From a virus: 64,000 bases of DNA. The translations under genes and the position numbers were made by a program. Numbering within the stretch: position 1 is the stretch's first letter; the number at the start of each line of letters is the position of its first letter. The stretch lies in the IMG/VR virus record IMGVR_UViG_3300008113_000003, positions 1-64,000 of that record; one strand, written 5' to 3'. The notes under the pieces are model-generated. The model saw only the letters and a program-made list of their open reading frames with translations. It was not told where the DNA came from and made no database searches. Of this stretch, positions 24,331 through 32,827 are shown piece by piece.

Positions 24331-24989
24331 CAGCCTTCAATATTTTCTTCCATTATTCTAAATAAAAGCTTTCTAGCTCTTTCATGGTTATATCTACCAA
24401 TGTTCATCGCAATTCTTTGCTTAGCATCAACCTCGGTTTCACCTTCCCTAGCTTCAACACCGAAAATTTGTAACTCTTTATTGGCTAACACTTTCTTGTA
24501 AACCAATGGATATTTTTTGAAGTAATCATCAAAATGCTCGGATGTGGTTTGCATATCCAACTCCTTGTACCCTGGTTTATCTGGGATATCTAAGAAGTCC
24601 CATTTTGTTTCATGATAATCCATGTACTCACTAGAATAGAACTCATCCTGGACCTTATCCATCAGATTGGCGCATAATCTCATACGTTTGGCATCCATGG
24701 CCGCTCTGGTATGAAAATCACGATCACCGATGTATTTAGCTTGCCATCTTAGTTTATTCTTCATAAGCTCCCAGATGTAATGGTCATCCCAGTCACGATC
24801 TTTCCAGATAATTGGGAACCATCTGATAAGTTTATTAACGGATGACCTGAACTCTTTTATTCTCCAGCCAATTGTTTTCCAATAAACCTTATCGTAAATG
24901 TCGTTTAATAAATTTTTAAACCAATTAGATTTAGCCTCAATCTCATCATCAAAATCAAAATTAATTTGCTTTGAGTTTTCTATTCCCAT
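24321..24989 (-). CDS. Conserved phage protein, unknown function
   Basis: 222 residues, Trp- and charge-rich. The block RWFPIIWKDRDWDDHYIWEL is recognisable from uncharacterised proteins of many large phages. No catalytic motif is evident. Confidence 0.6.
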   Translation of the reverse strand: MGIENSKQINFDFDDEIEAKSNWFKNLLNDIYDKVYWKTIGWRIKEFRSSVNKLIRWFPIIWKDRDWDDHYIWELMKNKLRWQAKYIGDRDFHTRAAMDAKRMRLCANLMDKVQDEFYSSEYMDYHETKWDFLDIPDKPGYKELDMQTTSEHFDDYFKKYPLVYKKVLANKELQIFGVEAREGETEVDAKQRIAMNIGRYNHERARKLLFRIMEENIEGWWD

Positions 24990-25381
24990 ATCACTCTTTT
25001 TGTTTTTCTAATAAATTTAGTTACACTGATGTTAACTCTTCTCCTAAAACATTTAAATTTAATGTTAAATTGTTTTAAGTGATCCATTGTGTAATCAGCC
25101 TTAATGAAGGCGTTTAATTCTTTAACTAATTTTTTATCACGCTTCATCGCTTTAACGTAATACTCGTTAAATAAATTGTCATTATAAACGGTGTATTTTC
25201 CGTTTACAAAATCGGCTAACTCACAAGTGGTTCTTGTTAACCCATCAAAGCACAATATTTTAAATGTGTTTTCTTCACGTGGGTTCTTCTCGACAATCAA
25301 CTGGTTGTAATCGTCTACGGATAGCAACACCTTTGTAACAGGTGCACGCCTTAAATCTAAATCTGATTCAGTATATAACAT
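24980..25381 (-). CDS. Unknown 133-residue protein
   Basis: N-terminal beta-like half (VTKVLLSVDDYNQLIVE) and a strongly basic C-terminus (FKCFRRRVNISVTKFIRKTKR). The 10-bp overlap with the downstream gene suggests coupling. Not recognised. Confidence 0.5.
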   Translation of the reverse strand: MLYTESDLDLRRAPVTKVLLSVDDYNQLIVEKNPREENTFKILCFDGLTRTTCELADFVNGKYTVYNDNLFNEYYVKAMKRDKKLVKELNAFIKADYTMDHLKQFNIKFKCFRRRVNISVTKFIRKTKRVIWE

Positions 25382-25386
25382 AACGT

Positions 25387-25602
25387 TTATTTCTCTTTTT
25401 CTATCTTATTACTACTAACATGTATCAAAAGACTGAATAATATCTTCAATCCAAATGCTTGTAAAAATGTAATCGCCTTAATACCAGGGATTGCTGGTAT
25501 TAAACAATAATTCCATAGTAACATAATCGGTAATGCTGTGATTACAGCATACAATGCTAATATAAACAAAAAACCTAAAATTGTCCCTAATAATTTAGCC
25601 AT
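25387..25602 (-). CDS. Two-span small membrane protein
   Basis: 71 residues; hydrophobic segments at about 5-31 and 38-60, C-terminus KIEKEK. Lies 5 bp upstream of the basic protein gene. Confidence 0.5.
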   Translation of the reverse strand: MAKLLGTILGFLFILALYAVITALPIMLLWNYCLIPAIPGIKAITFLQAFGLKILFSLLIHVSSNKIEKEK

Positions 25603-25623
25603 AATATATTTTATAATTTAATT

Positions 25624-25797
25624 TTATCCGTTGTACCAATTGTCATATTCATCATATTGCCAAGTAATAGGTTTTTTGTACTTTTTTTTAATTTCCTCTA
25701 ACTTATTAATGTAATGGTTGATGTCAAACTCTTCTGGTTTGGTTTCTGTTAATGTTGATTTTACTTCTTCAAAAATGAGACTATTTAAGTTTTGCAT
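25624..25797 (-). CDS. 57-residue charged protein
   Basis: Frame MQNLNSLIFEEVKSTL... ending QYDEYDNWYNG, helical then acidic/aromatic. It fills the gap between two genes and overlaps the next small gene by 17 bp. No family. Confidence 0.45.
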   Translation of the reverse strand: MQNLNSLIFEEVKSTLTETKPEEFDINHYINKLEEIKKKYKKPITWQYDEYDNWYNG

Positions 25798-25957
25798 TTT
25801 CAGTTTTGTGTGGGTGTTTTATTTGATTTTTATTATTAAAATATTTTATACCAATTACGGTTAATGATATTGTAATATGCAATGCAATTAATACCGACAG
25901 TATCCTACTGTATAAATCACATTTACTGTTCTGTGAGTCCTGTTTCGAGTATGACAT
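25781..25957 (-). CDS. 58-residue single-span membrane protein
   Basis: Frame MSYSKQDSQN... with one span (residues 18-40, RILSVLIALHITISLTVIG). It starts inside the 3' end of the preceding gene (35-bp overlap). Plausible but unproven. Confidence 0.4.
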   Translation of the reverse strand: MSYSKQDSQNSKCDLYSRILSVLIALHITISLTVIGIKYFNNKNQIKHPHKTENAKLK

Positions 25958-26465
25958 AATTTTTTTGTTGAAAGTCTACATTAAATTTCCTCATTAAAGT
26001 CTTTAAAGAGTCAATTGGGTTTAATAACGGGTATAACTCAGCAGCATCCTTTGGCATGTTATAATTTGGATAGCTATGCCCTGACTCTTTAATCCATTTA
26101 TGATTCTGATTCATAAACTGAAAGGGTCTACCTGAGTCATCAATAAAATCAAATCTTTCCCAACCCGTTTTATCCCTGGGTTCGGTCCAACTTTCTTCAT
26201 ACTTAACAAATCTGTCAATATGGCCAGTAATTTTATCAGGATTATCATATATGTCATGTAAATCACCGATTAATTTATGTTTACTACACTCAATACCAGT
26301 AAACTCCAATAGAATCTCTATATCTTCTCCACGTTTTTTTATTAACTTACAGGTTGTCTCATCGATATATATCTCATCGTGAGCACCTTCCAACAAAACA
26401 AATAAAAGTCTTGTTGTGTAAGTATTGGCGTAGACACCACCCCAAATTCTATTTTCGTTGTCCAT
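25923..26465 (-). CDS. Unknown 180-residue protein
   Basis: Soluble, acidic, with IYIDETTCKLIKKRGEDIEI and GWERFDFIDDSGRPF blocks. A TATATTTG promoter element (26473-26480) lies 7 nt before the ATG. It is divergent from the secreted nuclease gene. No family recognised. Confidence 0.5.
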   Translation of the reverse strand: MDNENRIWGGVYANTYTTRLLFVLLEGAHDEIYIDETTCKLIKKRGEDIEILLEFTGIECSKHKLIGDLHDIYDNPDKITGHIDRFVKYEESWTEPRDKTGWERFDFIDDSGRPFQFMNQNHKWIKESGHSYPNYNMPKDAAELYPLLNPIDSLKTLMRKFNVDFQQKNYVILETGLTEQ

Positions 26466-26472
26466 ATTGTTA

Positions 26473-26480
26473 CAAATATA
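26473..26480 (-). promoter_or_regulatory. Host-type -7 element TATATTTG
   Basis: Minus-strand TATATTTG followed by TAACAAT and the ATG at 26465. Confidence 0.55.
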
Positions 26481-26547
26481 ATAAAAGTTTGGGAATAAAC
26501 AAATTTTTTTACCGAGAAACTTCTATTTATCTTAAATAGAACGAAAT

Positions 26548-27147
26548 ATGAAAAAAATTTTATTGTTAATATTCTTCGGATTATTACTAATCACGCAACA
26601 AGTTTTTGCGCAAAGGACTCAAGTGGCTTTTAAAAATGAACTTTTTACTGGTGTATATTCAGAAGTTTATCAACAACCACTATGGATAACATATAAAGTT
26701 TTATGTCCAACAGGCACCGCATCCAGAGAAGGTATGGATTTTTATACCAATGATAGTATAAAAACCTCAGATGATCTTGACTACGCCAACAATGAGTATG
26801 ATAAAGGTCATTTAGCCCCAGCAGCTGACTTTAACTGTGATAAAGCTATGCTATTTAAGACTTTTAGTTACTTAAATTGCGCTTTACAACAAGAAAATCT
26901 AAACCGTGGTGTTTGGAGATTCCTTGAATTACATGAAAGAGAGCTTGCAAAGGGTGGTAACGCTGTTACAGTTAAAATAGAATTAAGTTTTACAAGTGGT
27001 TCGAAAAAATTACCAACAGGTGCAACAATTCCAGATGGTTTTGTTAAAACAATTATAGTTAATAATAAAACTGTTGAGAAGTATTATTTTCCCAACACAG
27101 CCCCAACCAAAGGTAAAAAATACCAAGATTACATGATTAAGTTTTAA
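26548..27147 (+). CDS. Secreted DNA/RNA non-specific endonuclease (NUC1 type)
   Basis: 199 residues. A clear signal peptide (KKILLLIFFGLLLITQQVFAQ) would send it out of the cytoplasm. The mature part has YDKGHLAPAADF, the DRGH catalytic motif of the NUC1/Serratia nuclease family (here DKGH), and CALQQENLNRGVWRFLE, whose Asn binds the metal. It starts the first plus-strand block, with a late-type motif at 26523-26532. Periplasmic nuclease could clear DNA during lysis or block rival phage DNA. Confidence 0.85.
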   Translation: MKKILLLIFFGLLLITQQVFAQRTQVAFKNELFTGVYSEVYQQPLWITYKVLCPTGTASREGMDFYTNDSIKTSDDLDYANNEYDKGHLAPAADFNCDKAMLFKTFSYLNCALQQENLNRGVWRFLELHERELAKGGNAVTVKIELSFTSGSKKLPTGATIPDGFVKTIIVNNKTVEKYYFPNTAPTKGKKYQDYMIKF

Positions 27148-27164
27148 GACTTAATCTTTTTTTT
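27135..27164 (+). terminator. Rho-independent terminator after nuclease gene
   Basis: GATTAAG, 8-nt loop, CTTAATC then eight T. The stem includes the last codons of the nuclease gene. Confidence 0.7.
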
Positions 27165-27269
27165 GTTTACTTTAACAGCTTTATTAGTAGTTTTGATATA
27201 ATTTTCAACCATTTTATTTTGGTTGGTCATTGCAATTTTAATCTCCGTAAGTTTTTTATATGTTTTCAT
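27144..27269 (-). CDS. 41-residue basic protein
   Basis: Frame MKTYKKLTEIKIAM... ending NKAVKVNKKKIKS, highly basic. Support comes from a strong promoter: TATCTTTG at 27274-27281 followed by CAAC and the ATG, the layout used by other genes here. It converges on the nuclease gene. Confidence 0.5.
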   Translation of the reverse strand: MKTYKKLTEIKIAMTNQNKMVENYIKTTNKAVKVNKKKIKS

Positions 27270-27321
27270 GTTGCAAAGATAGTATAAAGTTTGTTAACAA
27301 CAAAATATTTTATATTATTAA

Positions 27322-27331
27322 GATATTTATA
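27322..27331 (+). promoter_or_regulatory. Putative late promoter motif GATATTTATA
   Basis: Lies 18 nt before the start of the first probable virion gene of the plus-strand block. Confidence 0.5.
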
Positions 27332-27349
27332 GTAAAATAACTCGATAAA

Positions 27350-27913
27350 ATGGGATCAACAAGAACACCTACTGCGGGAACGATTAAAATGAGCGATTTG
27401 GATAAGTCGATTATCCAAGGATGGACTTCAAATTCTCCAAACCAATCATTACAACATTACGCTGTGGATGATTTTAATCCTGGTACCCAACCAAATGGGT
27501 TTGCATATTGTTATGGTACTCCTGGTACCGCTTCACCACACAGATTAAGTTATTTTTACAACATATTAGGTTGGGTTGATTATACAATTGTAGCGGTAAA
27601 CGTTAATAATGTTGGGTTTATAACGGTTGATTTTAATCCGATGAACGGTTCAAACGGCACCCCACCTAGCTCAATGACACTAGATACTACATTAAGTACT
27701 CTACCAAACGGATCAGCTCAAGCTGAAGGTGCTCACTGGGAGACTTTACAGTTTGTTGTGAATGTTGGTGGTATGACAGGCGGTTCATTTGACGTTTATT
27801 TTGAGGGTACTTACATAGATACGATAACTGGTAACGGTATATATGTTTATGATAATGGGGGGTTAGGGTATACAAATGGATCTGGTAGTGCACCCGAGGT
27901 TAGATTCCAATAA
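27350..27913 (+). CDS. Probable virion (tail-associated) protein
   Basis: 187 residues. The start STRTPTAGTIKMSDLDKS resembles the SGxIxxSDL opening common in phage tail proteins. The rest is Gly, Asn, Thr and Tyr rich with beta-strand periodicity (WETLQFVVNVGGMTGGSFDV), typical of a surface beta-sandwich. It precedes another such protein by 11 bp. Confidence 0.5.
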   Translation: MGSTRTPTAGTIKMSDLDKSIIQGWTSNSPNQSLQHYAVDDFNPGTQPNGFAYCYGTPGTASPHRLSYFYNILGWVDYTIVAVNVNNVGFITVDFNPMNGSNGTPPSSMTLDTTLSTLPNGSAQAEGAHWETLQFVVNVGGMTGGSFDVYFEGTYIDTITGNGIYVYDNGGLGYTNGSGSAPEVRFQ

Positions 27914-27924
27914 AAAATTAAATA

Positions 27925-29286
27925 ATGGCAAATTTAGGAAGAAAAATAACTAGTATTGGTACTTTAAACAGTTTTACAGCAAAAGTTGTATATGACGCTA
28001 GTACTAGATACGGTACAGCGCAAGCTAACCAAACTTTTCAAGTGGGTTATGAATATACTGGATCAAATTTCTTTAAGAGTCTTAATAGGCCACCAAAATT
28101 AAGAATTTTATCAATATTTCAACCACTTCTTAGTGGTAACCCAAACGCATCAAATGACACATATGTCGCATTCCAGGTTTATGATTATACCTTAAGCGCT
28201 TGGCGTGGGCCTTGGTGTAAAAGAGCTAACCAAAACGCTTCTTGGACATACGTTGATTATTTTGTTACAACAATTGATTCATTTGGTAGGAAATATGGTA
28301 ACTACTACACTGGGGCTAATTCTATTGCCACAACCTTTACCCCGCCAACAGCACTTTTTAGCCAAAGCGCTTCTCTATCTTTAACCACATTAGCTGGCAG
28401 AACAGTAACAGCCATAGCTGGTCACAACCCTAGCGCTTTTGTTCTTGGTGGTAGCACCAACAAACTGTACCATTTTCATGGTTTTTTAACTTTAGCTGGT
28501 TATAGCGGTACATGGTGTTTTTATTCTATATCCGCTAATGGTGCTGGTATCGGTTTTAACCATCTATTGGACGTGGCACCGTATAATACTGGTACCTATC
28601 CAAACGTTTTACCCGCAACTAATAAATTAGCAAGTGAGTGGCGATTAGCAACTTTTTGTAATATAGATAATTTGGGTTATAGTCCGAGGATTAGAATTAA
28701 TAGTACTGGTCTTGGTCCTGTAAAAGCTTATTTTGGTCAAGATCCAGGTAGTATGTTTCCTAACGGAGTTGATAATATTAACGTTTTTGAGGCTGAGGTT
28801 TGGTGTACCTATGACCCTGGGGATCCAGCTACTTTCTTTTTAACACCTCTTTGGTCACCAGGTGGTAGCACTGAGGAATCGGAACAGGGGGTTGAGGGTA
28901 CGCAAGCTGCTAACTATGCACCAGCTGGTTGGTATGGTACATCTGCTGAAAATTCATATGCGTATTGGGATGGTTTGGGTGCCTGGACACCTAACTCTTA
29001 CGCCACATACCAAGTGGCACCAACTAGTACAGAATTTACTTACTATGGTTTTTACCAATCACAGGATCCTATGGAAGTTTGTTCAACAGGACCTCAAGGT
29101 TTGGCAATGATTGGTTACTACGATACCTCAACAGGTTTTGATATGATGACGCAATTATTTTCTGACAGTTTACTACAAAACCCTATTTCGACTTTTGTAC
29201 CAAATAGATTCTATTACAATCAAACAGATGGTGTGGCATTTTCAGCTGATCCAAGTGCTAGAGTGCAAGTAACATTTAAATGTTAA
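27925..29286 (+). CDS. Probable virion surface or receptor-binding protein
   Basis: 453 residues, rich in Tyr, Trp, Asn, Thr and Gly, without charged clusters, consistent with a beta-rich virion protein. N-terminus MANLGRKITSIGTLNSF. Repeated WYGTSAENSYAYWDG-like aromatic blocks in the C-terminal third suggest sugar contact. Same operon as the 27350 gene. Converges with and overlaps the ClpP-like gene by 4 bp. Confidence 0.45.
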   Translation: MANLGRKITSIGTLNSFTAKVVYDASTRYGTAQANQTFQVGYEYTGSNFFKSLNRPPKLRILSIFQPLLSGNPNASNDTYVAFQVYDYTLSAWRGPWCKRANQNASWTYVDYFVTTIDSFGRKYGNYYTGANSIATTFTPPTALFSQSASLSLTTLAGRTVTAIAGHNPSAFVLGGSTNKLYHFHGFLTLAGYSGTWCFYSISANGAGIGFNHLLDVAPYNTGTYPNVLPATNKLASEWRLATFCNIDNLGYSPRIRINSTGLGPVKAYFGQDPGSMFPNGVDNINVFEAEVWCTYDPGDPATFFLTPLWSPGGSTEESEQGVEGTQAANYAPAGWYGTSAENSYAYWDGLGAWTPNSYATYQVAPTSTEFTYYGFYQSQDPMEVCSTGPQGLAMIGYYDTSTGFDMMTQLFSDSLLQNPISTFVPNRFYYNQTDGVAFSADPSARVQVTFKC

Positions 29287-29867
29287 ATAATCTTATGAAT
29301 GATTTTGTATTTTGCGGCTTCTTGGGCTGACATATACCAATCTTCTTTTCGATCTTTGTAATCTTCCATTTTATTAACAGGTATTTTAGTTCTACTTAAA
29401 ACGTAGTCGTCATATACCTTTTGAAGTCTTTCACATTCTTTAAGATTTTGTTTTGCCCCAGTAATATTACCCCAAAATACATCTGATATCTCATGATACA
29501 TCAATGTTGCTGTTTTATGGGCAAATCTAACGTGAGTTGAGATGTAAATAATAAAACCCATGGACATTGCGGAACCGTAGCAATACCCATGGATTGGTGT
29601 TTTTGAGTGTTCAATCGCAGCAATCAAAGCGAAACCATCATAAACCGAACCACCAAAACTATTAACAACTAACTTAATCGGTTCCCTTTCATAATCCTGT
29701 AAATCTTCCTCAAACTCATCATCAAGAGTGTTGATGTCAAGAATTGATTCAATTATATCTGCAACGCTTGATGCGGTAATGTCTGAACTTAATACGATGT
29801 TCCTGGAATTATTATCCTTTACATCAATATTTGATTTAAATTTTTTCTTATACGATTTTTTTAACAT
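29283..29867 (-). CDS. ClpP-like serine protease (diverged)
   Basis: 194 residues. IKLVVNSFGGSVYDGFALI is the ClpP substrate-strand block, YGSAMSMGFIIYIS holds the catalytic Ser, ATLMYHEISDVFWG the catalytic His, and KEDWYMSAQEA the region of the Asp. It is more distant from bacterial ClpP than the copy at 59335. It may be the prohead-type or an auxiliary ClpP protease; T4-like phages use an S49/ClpP-fold or gp21-type enzyme for head maturation. Role unproven. Confidence 0.8.
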   Translation of the reverse strand: MLKKSYKKKFKSNIDVKDNNSRNIVLSSDITASSVADIIESILDINTLDDEFEEDLQDYEREPIKLVVNSFGGSVYDGFALIAAIEHSKTPIHGYCYGSAMSMGFIIYISTHVRFAHKTATLMYHEISDVFWGNITGAKQNLKECERLQKVYDDYVLSRTKIPVNKMEDYKDRKEDWYMSAQEAAKYKIIHKII

Positions 29868-29869
29868 AA

Positions 29870-30181
29870 CTACATGATTTCATCAAGGGATTCCGTAATT
29901 ATCTTAACGGGTTGTACACCTAATGTTGTTTTAACAATCTCGTTATTTTTAACATATTTTAATGTTGGTATTGATCTAACTCCGTAGGCTCTTGAGAGTT
30001 CCTCGTTTTGATCAACATTAATTTTGCAAAAAACAACGTCTTTTTGCTCTTGACTAACCTGCTCTAGGATAGGCATTAATTGTTTGCATGGCCCACACCA
30101 ATCGGCATAAAAATCCATAACTACCGCACTATTCTCACTAAGAATCTGCTCTAAATGTTCTTTGTTTTCTATCTGTATCAT
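29870..30181 (-). CDS. trxA: Thioredoxin
   Basis: 103 residues, standard length. VVMDFYADWCGPCKQLMPIL contains the WCGPC redox site and VRSIPTLKYVKN the cis-Pro motif. Disulfide reductase, probably supporting ribonucleotide reduction or acting as a polymerase partner as host Trx does in T7. Next to the ClpP-like gene (2-bp gap). Confidence 0.95.
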   Translation of the reverse strand: MIQIENKEHLEQILSENSAVVMDFYADWCGPCKQLMPILEQVSQEQKDVVFCKINVDQNEELSRAYGVRSIPTLKYVKNNEIVKTTLGVQPVKIITESLDEIM

Positions 30182-30227
30182 ATTTATAATTATACTGTAA
30201 TATTGTAAAGAGTAAAGAATTTTAACC

Positions 30228-30626
30228 TTATGACTTATAGGTTTCCTTTAATTTTTTTGTTTTCTCAATAACAGGTAGCTCTTCACTGTCTGTTCCAACC
30301 ACAACTGTATGATAATCAGCCATATCTATTTTAGCGATTTCAGCCAATAATCTAAAACTGTCCCCATTATTTGTAATAAAAGAAGGTTCTGAGTGATTTT
30401 GTAGCCACCCCGTGATTGCATCGGTTATATAACTTTCTGAGTCTTTTAGAATAATCACTGTACGATCTTCATTACCCTCAAAATGAAACATGTAATCATT
30501 GTAAAGTAAGTCTTTACCTATAACCCCATCATTAATAGGTTCAGCGTAAAAACTACCGATACTACTTAACAAATATAAAGCTTTTAGCTTATCACCACTA
30601 CTTAGTGTGTTAAAATATATATTCAT
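30228..30626 (-). CDS. Unknown 132-residue protein
   Basis: Soluble, mixed alpha/beta, MNIYFNTLSSGDKLKALYLL start and basic tail. A model leaderless-type promoter precedes it: TTTGGTTATT at about 30653-30662 and TAATTTTG at 30631-30638, then TAAC and the ATG. No family. Confidence 0.55.
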   Translation of the reverse strand: MNIYFNTLSSGDKLKALYLLSSIGSFYAEPINDGVIGKDLLYNDYMFHFEGNEDRTVIILKDSESYITDAITGWLQNHSEPSFITNNGDSFRLLAEIAKIDMADYHTVVVGTDSEELPVIEKTKKLKETYKS

Positions 30627-30630
30627 GTTA

Positions 30631-30662
30631 CAAAATTAATAAATTAGTTTTTAATAACCAAA
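30631..30662 (-). promoter_or_regulatory. Host-type promoter abutting start codon
   Basis: Minus strand TTTGGTTATT, 14-nt spacer, TAATTTTG, TAAC, ATG at 30626. Confidence 0.65.
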
Positions 30663-31196
30663 TGTAAGAACCAAATCTTTATATTTTATCTTATCTGGTT
30701 TTTTTGAAACCATGTCCATGTGGTCAATATCAATGATTTTTTCATCATCAATACGTTTTTCATAATTGGTGGTTTGTCTGGTGAACTTTGAGTATCTTTT
30801 TAAGTTTGTTGCGATAAACTCATCAATCTCGCCACGTTCTTCTGGTGATGTTTCAGTTATTACAATCCTAACAAGATAAAGTTTTTCTTCATTTAAGTAA
30901 TATCTCGGTATCAAAACAAACGACAACCGATTTCTAAATTTTGATAAGAAATTTAATAAATCTTTATCAAAACGATCTTTGGCAAAAATACTTTTGTTCA
31001 AAGCGGACAACACACCCAATTGAGATACCGTAAAAATACGTTTTTCGGCTTGTGGTTGATCCCCATTTAAATCTTGTGCCGTTAAATAATATAGTGATTT
31101 TTTAAATAAAAAATTGTTATTAAATGACAAGTATTCATTTACCATTTTACTAAAAAAGGTTGGTGAAATTATATTAACCTTGATATTTTTTGCCAT
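30651..31196 (-). CDS. Unknown 181-residue protein
   Basis: Basic, with FLFKKSLYYLTAQDLNG and FVLIPRYYLNEEKLYLVRIV blocks. The pattern resembles the next protein upstream (FKKKLFFVF...MYVVYS), so the two may be diverged paralogues. TATTTTTG at 31202-31209 lies 5 nt before the ATG. Confidence 0.5.
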   Translation of the reverse strand: MAKNIKVNIISPTFFSKMVNEYLSFNNNFLFKKSLYYLTAQDLNGDQPQAEKRIFTVSQLGVLSALNKSIFAKDRFDKDLLNFLSKFRNRLSFVLIPRYYLNEEKLYLVRIVITETSPEERGEIDEFIATNLKRYSKFTRQTTNYEKRIDDEKIIDIDHMDMVSKKPDKIKYKDLVLTFGY

Positions 31197-31220
31197 TGTT
31201 ACAAAAATAAGAAAAAGATT

Positions 31221-31622
31221 TTAATAATCAAAAATAAATTTTGTGGTATTGTCTTTTTCGCTCTTACCCTTTTTAATAACTTCTTTGATATTAACACCAG
31301 CCTGATTGAATAATTTCATTATCTTTTTCTTAGTGACAATACCCGTTTTATTGCTATCGCAACTATACACAACATACATAGGGGTAAGTTCTTCAGTATT
31401 ATATTGGAAGACGAAGAATAACTTCTTTTTAAACAAAGATAACTCATTAAAAAATGAGTTATCAAGTGATGACATTAAATGATTTTGTTTTTTTGTTAAG
31501 GTTATAAGTATGTGAAAGTTATAAAAATTCATGAGCATTGTTGCATGCTCATACTTTTTAATATCCAAATACCTTATTACATTGTCATCCACCTTTATAA
31601 AGGTGGCGTATATTTGTCCCAT
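31221..31622 (-). CDS. Unknown 133-residue protein
   Basis: Begins MGQIYATFIKVDDNVIRYL; central FFNELSLFKKKLFFVFQYN and C-terminal KKKIMKLFNQAGVNIKEVIKK. Shares a weak pattern with the 30651 gene. Start overlaps the upstream stop by one base. Confidence 0.5.
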   Translation of the reverse strand: MGQIYATFIKVDDNVIRYLDIKKYEHATMLMNFYNFHILITLTKKQNHLMSSLDNSFFNELSLFKKKLFFVFQYNTEELTPMYVVYSCDSNKTGIVTKKKIMKLFNQAGVNIKEVIKKGKSEKDNTTKFIFDY

Positions 31623-31945
31623 TAGAATGAGAATTTGTAGGTCTCCTCAAGATCACTCTTTGTTATGTTACTTAATAACCAAATATGTTCTTCCTTGATT
31701 AAGATTAAAGTTCCAAAACCCTGGGCAAAATTTTTATAATTATTAACGTTAGCCTCGTTGTAATCACCGCTTTTTAATATATCAACAAACACTCTCCCAT
31801 TGATGATATATTCTGGTCTAATCAGAAACCTTTCGTTAACGAAAAATATTTCAGCATTTTCTTTTACGCTTAAATTATTCTTAAGACACCAATTTAAAAA
31901 AGATCTGTTAAGCTCAATATTTATTTTTCTATTCTGATTACTCAT
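31622..31945 (-). CDS. Unknown 107-residue protein
   Basis: Begins MSNQNRKINIELNRSFLNWC, with IFFVNERFLIRPEYIINGRV. First gene of the 30.6-31.9 kb group of small unknown proteins. Not recognised. Confidence 0.5.
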   Translation of the reverse strand: MSNQNRKINIELNRSFLNWCLKNNLSVKENAEIFFVNERFLIRPEYIINGRVFVDILKSGDYNEANVNNYKNFAQGFGTLILIKEEHIWLLSNITKSDLEETYKFSF

Positions 31946-32008
31946 ACATATAAGTATCTGCTTTTAATACATTAATATAGAAAAAGGGGGTTCTTTGACT
32001 TTATTTTA

Positions 32009-32398
32009 TTAGTCCGTTAACAAGTCTTTTGACTCATTAGTATTGTTGTTTATTTTAGTTAGCATTTTGTCGAATCTTGAATCAACGTATCGATTCAGTT
32101 CGTCAACATGTCGGTGAGCTTCTTGGTCAACCCTTTCGAGCTCTCTTGATAGGTCGGTAGATCTTTCATGAATTGTTCGATGTACCTCATCAAATTGTTT
32201 GTGAATTTCTCTTCGGATTTCATCTAAATCACGAACAAGGTCATTTCTACCTTCTTGATTATATCTTTCGATATGGTTTATTGTATCTTCTTGGTTTGAT
32301 TGTTTTTTCGTTAATCTAGCAACCATCACAACCCCGATCACAAGTAAAATTGCAACCAAAGCAGTAACAATTCCTAAACTGAAATAAATTGTTTCCAT
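32009..32398 (-). CDS. Membrane-anchored long coiled-coil protein
   Basis: 129 residues: N-terminal span (residues 5-28, LGIVTALVAILLVIGVVMVA), then an almost continuous coiled coil with heptad-like IHKQFDEVHRTIHERSTDL repeats. Possible inner-membrane spanin, tail-tape or superinfection factor; sequence alone cannot decide. Confidence 0.5.
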   Translation of the reverse strand: METIYFSLGIVTALVAILLVIGVVMVARLTKKQSNQEDTINHIERYNQEGRNDLVRDLDEIRREIHKQFDEVHRTIHERSTDLSRELERVDQEAHRHVDELNRYVDSRFDKMLTKINNNTNESKDLLTD

Positions 32399-32447
32399 GT
32401 TTAAAAATTTTTTTTAATGTATTATCTCAAAGAACCCCTTTTTCTTG

Positions 32448-32536
32448 CGGAAGGTACTGGATTCGAACCAGTGGATCCCTTTTCGGAGATCAACAGTTTA
32501 GCAAACTGCCGCATTCGGCCTCTCTGCCAACCTTCC
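32448..32536 (-). tRNA. tRNA-Ser(GCT)
   Basis: Acceptor GGAAGGT/ACCTTCC, D arm GGCAGAG..., anticodon loop TTGCTAA, long variable arm, T loop TTCGAAT, discriminator G. CCA is not encoded, so it depends on a CCA-adding enzyme. Confidence 0.95.
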
Positions 32537-32540
32537 GATG

Positions 32541-32614
32541 TGGTCCCACTTGGGATCGAACCAAGCACCTACTGATTATGAGTCAGTTGCTCTAACCGAA
32601 TGAGCTATAGGACC
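32541..32614 (-). tRNA. tRNA-Met(CAT), elongator type
   Basis: Acceptor GGTCCTA/TGGGACC, anticodon arm ACTGA-CTCATAA-TCAGT, T arm CTTGGTTCGATCCCAAG, discriminator A. No encoded CCA. A CAT anticodon modified to lysidine (Ile) cannot be excluded. Confidence 0.9.
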
Positions 32615-32705
32615 AAATTCGGTGGGGAGTAGTCACGGCCAGCTCTGATCCTTCCTCACCTATCTTATAACCGTGGCAAAATCTGGCTCGACCCTAGTTA
32701 TAATG
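32615..32705 (-). other. Structured spacer between tRNAs
   Basis: 91 nt with two clear helices: TATAAC/GTTATA and GGTGAGG/CCCCACC. No reading frame or tRNA fold. Could be a processing element. Confidence 0.4.
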
Positions 32706-32793
32706 TGGCGGAGAGTGAGGGATTCGAACCCCCGTTAGCTTTCACTAAAACAGTTTTCAAGACTGCCGCATTCGACCGCTCTGCCAACTCTCC
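32706..32793 (-). tRNA. tRNA-Ser(TGA)
   Basis: Acceptor GGAGAGT/ACTCTCC, anticodon loop CTTGAAA, long variable arm (TTTTAGTGAAAGCTAA), T loop TTCGAAT, discriminator G followed by an encoded CCA. Confidence 0.95.
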
Positions 32794-32827
32794 GTATTCT
32801 TTTATAAATATAAGTAAAAAATTTTAA

